Assembly (NCBI GenBank): GCA_963828285.1
Contig: CAWHEB010000005.1
Span: 186,001-250,000 of the forward strand
Direction of reading: 5' to 3'
DNA: 64,000 bases
Source: DAIOEK01 sp963828285
Lineage (GTDB): Bacteria; Chloroflexota; Anaerolineae; Anaerolineales; Anaerolineaceae
The notes under the pieces were generated by a model that did not search any database, was not told where the DNA came from, and was given only the letters and a program-made list of their open reading frames with translations. Both the position numbers and the translations under genes were made by a program. Shown in pieces: positions 62,749 through 64,000 of the stretch (position 1 is the first letter of the stretch; each line of letters starts with the position of its first letter).

Positions 62749-63685
62749 TAAACCCAAGATCGTCTTACTAGTTGGGGCAACTGCGGTTGGAAAAACCAGC
62801 TTGGCATTGGAGGTTGCTCCAGAATTAAACGCTGAGATTATCTCTGCAGATTCCCGCCTTTTTTATCGTGGAATGGATATTGGAACCGCAAAACCGAACC
62901 GTGATGAACTGAAACTGGTTCGTCACCATCTGATCGATATAGCAAATCCAGATGAGATAATCAGCCTGGGTACATATAAAACCATGGTTTCCGAATGCAT
63001 TGAAGACATTCGATCAAGGGGAAAGATACCCTTACTGGTAGGCGGAACAGGGCAGTATATCCGCGCGGTCGTTGAGGGTTGGTCAGTTCCTGAAGTAGAG
63101 CCGGATATAAAACTCCGCACAGAAATCGAAAAGATAATGGGTGAGTCCGGATTAGGAAAACTAACCGATTGGTTGAAAATTCTTGATCCAGAATATTACC
63201 AAAAAGTAGATTTACATAATCACCGGCGGATCATACGAGCAATTGAGGTGATTCTCACTTCAGGACTTCCATTGTCGAGCCAGAGGACAAAAGTTGAATG
63301 CCCATATGATTATTTGATGATTGGTCTACGGAGACACAGACAGGAACTCTATCGACGGATTGATGAACGGATCGATTTGATGGTTATTTCCGGTTTCGAG
63401 AAAGAAGTGCAAAATCTGATCGAAAATGGTTATTCATGTGAATTACCCAGCATGAGCGCGATCGGATACACAGAGATAATCCAATACTTGCGGGGCACAA
63501 ATTCGTTGGACGAAGCGATCATGCTAATGAAAAGACGTACTCATCTATTTCTACGCAGACAAGCAAATTGGTTTAAAGATAGCGACCCTATGATCTTTTG
63601 GATCGATGCTGACGATTTTGCCAAATCACGAATTATTCAAATGGTCCAACAACATTTTCTTTTGGGAGCACAAAATGGATCGTGA
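62741..63685 (+). CDS. miaA: tRNA dimethylallyltransferase
   Basis: 314 residues from ATG 62741 (in-frame alternative ATG 62732). P-loop GATAVGKTSLA, SADSRLFYRGMDIGTAKP (family SADSxQVYxxMDIGTAKP), GGTGQYIRAVVEG, HNHRRIIRAIEV and RRTHLFLRRQANWFK are present. It adds the dimethylallyl group to A37 of tRNAs reading UNN codons, using DMAPP, supplied by the fni-type isomerase elsewhere in the window. Confidence 0.95.
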   Translation: MVDKPKIVLLVGATAVGKTSLALEVAPELNAEIISADSRLFYRGMDIGTAKPNRDELKLVRHHLIDIANPDEIISLGTYKTMVSECIEDIRSRGKIPLLVGGTGQYIRAVVEGWSVPEVEPDIKLRTEIEKIMGESGLGKLTDWLKILDPEYYQKVDLHNHRRIIRAIEVILTSGLPLSSQRTKVECPYDYLMIGLRRHRQELYRRIDERIDLMVISGFEKEVQNLIENGYSCELPSMSAIGYTEIIQYLRGTNSLDEAIMLMKRRTHLFLRRQANWFKDSDPMIFWIDADDFAKSRIIQMVQQHFLLGAQNGS

Positions 63686-64000
63686 TTATGTATGGTTAAA
63701 ATCCTATGATGCAAGTGTCCCGCATCATTTGGATTATCCCGGGTTGAATATTGTGGAGCTTTTTCAAAAGAGGGTGAATGAATATCCTCAATCGACCATG
63801 TTGATAGATGGAAATCATCATTTTTCATTCCGGCAGGTAGACGAGTTATCTAATCGTATCAGAGATGGTCTAATCTCGATGGGTTGTTCCATGGGAGATC
63901 CAATAGGACTTATCTTGCCAAACAATTCGCAATTCGTTATTCTTTTCCTGGGTATCCTTAAGATGGGTGGAATGGTGGTCGCATTAAATCCCACTTACCA
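63675..64000 (+). CDS. AMP-dependent acyl-CoA synthetase/ligase, N-terminal part (cut by window edge)
   Basis: At least 108 residues, running off the window. GGGAG lies seven bases before ATG 63675. The start WLKSYDASVPHHLDYPGLNI, FSFRQVDELSNRIRDGL and LPNNSQFVILFLGILKMGG match long-chain fatty acid CoA ligases. The catalytic core and AMP-binding motifs are beyond the edge, so substrate class is inferred only from the N-terminus. It overlaps the miaA end. Confidence 0.87.
   Translation, partial: MDRDYVWLKSYDASVPHHLDYPGLNIVELFQKRVNEYPQSTMLIDGNHHFSFRQVDELSNRIRDGLISMGCSMGDPIGLILPNNSQFVILFLGILKMGGMVVALNPTY

Overview
The window looks like a chromosomal segment of a monoderm, probably anaerobic or microaerophilic bacterium of the Chloroflexota, most likely class Anaerolineae. 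This is an inference from gene content and protein style: a NuoC-NuoD fusion, a transaldolase/glucose-6-phosphate isomerase fusion, DUF5671 repeats, a membrane-anchored baseplate-J-like protein, type 2 IPP isomerase, a 2-oxoacid:ferredoxin oxidoreductase, polyphosphate glucokinase, and a Tad pilus locus with no secretin. No phage, insertion sequence or CRISPR array was seen. Nearly all genes are housekeeping genes in short operons.

Layout. 1-5430: end of glmS, a SufR-like regulator divergent from a nuoB-nuoCD-nuoI-small CxxC protein operon, then a strong terminator. 5431-6744: gene-free, with three copies of a palindromic repeat, then a candidate small RNA or leader (operator palindrome, promoter, terminator) upstream of mrp. 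6745-13155: mrp, a PSP1 protein, a PIG-L deacetylase, a FadR-like regulator and korAB. 13284-17894: a STAS / anti-sigma kinase / multi-GAF SpoIIE phosphatase partner-switching module. 17904-28508, mostly minus strand: pyk, an ornithine aminotransferase with argF, a threonine synthase fused to a receiver domain, tRNA-Gly(CCC), isoprenoid genes (polyprenyl synthase, fni), acpP (plus strand) and sucCD. 28693-36812: an SPFH-HTH protein with a partner, then flp and a Tad operon (cpaB-tadZ-tadA-tadB-tadC). 36899-40558: comF, hpf and folate genes (folE, folB, folK and a FolM-like reductase). 40798-43492: membrane proteins and an HMA protein. 43623-52722: a pentose-phosphate operon (tkt-rpiB-tal/pgi) running into a baseplate-J-like gene, ruvX, mltG and ppgK. 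52785-54899: ferredoxin, superoxide dismutase, DMT transporter. 54883-62267, minus strand: cinA, an amidohydrolase-CYTH fusion, glgA, glgC, malQ. 62332-64000: yraN, miaA and the start of an acyl-CoA ligase.

Metabolic picture. Glycogen synthesis and mobilisation (glgA, glgC, malQ), polyphosphate-driven glucose phosphorylation (ppgK), the non-oxidative pentose phosphate pathway, pyruvate kinase, ferredoxin-dependent 2-oxoacid oxidation and succinyl-CoA ligase fit a carbohydrate-using heterotroph. Superoxide dismutase implies some oxygen exposure.

Quality caveat. At least seven single-base frame disruptions plus one in-frame stop hit otherwise well conserved genes (mrp, korB, the GAF-SpoIIE gene twice, rocD, tadB, the baseplate-J-like gene). 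Several lie in homopolymer runs. Residual indel errors of the assembly are the simplest explanation, although real decay cannot be excluded from sequence alone. The most interesting candidates are the domain fusions (amidohydrolase-CYTH, ThrC-receiver, SPFH-HTH), the repeat family with preserved hairpins at 5619-6259, the candidate RNA at 6458-6619, and the operator overlapping the nuo promoter.
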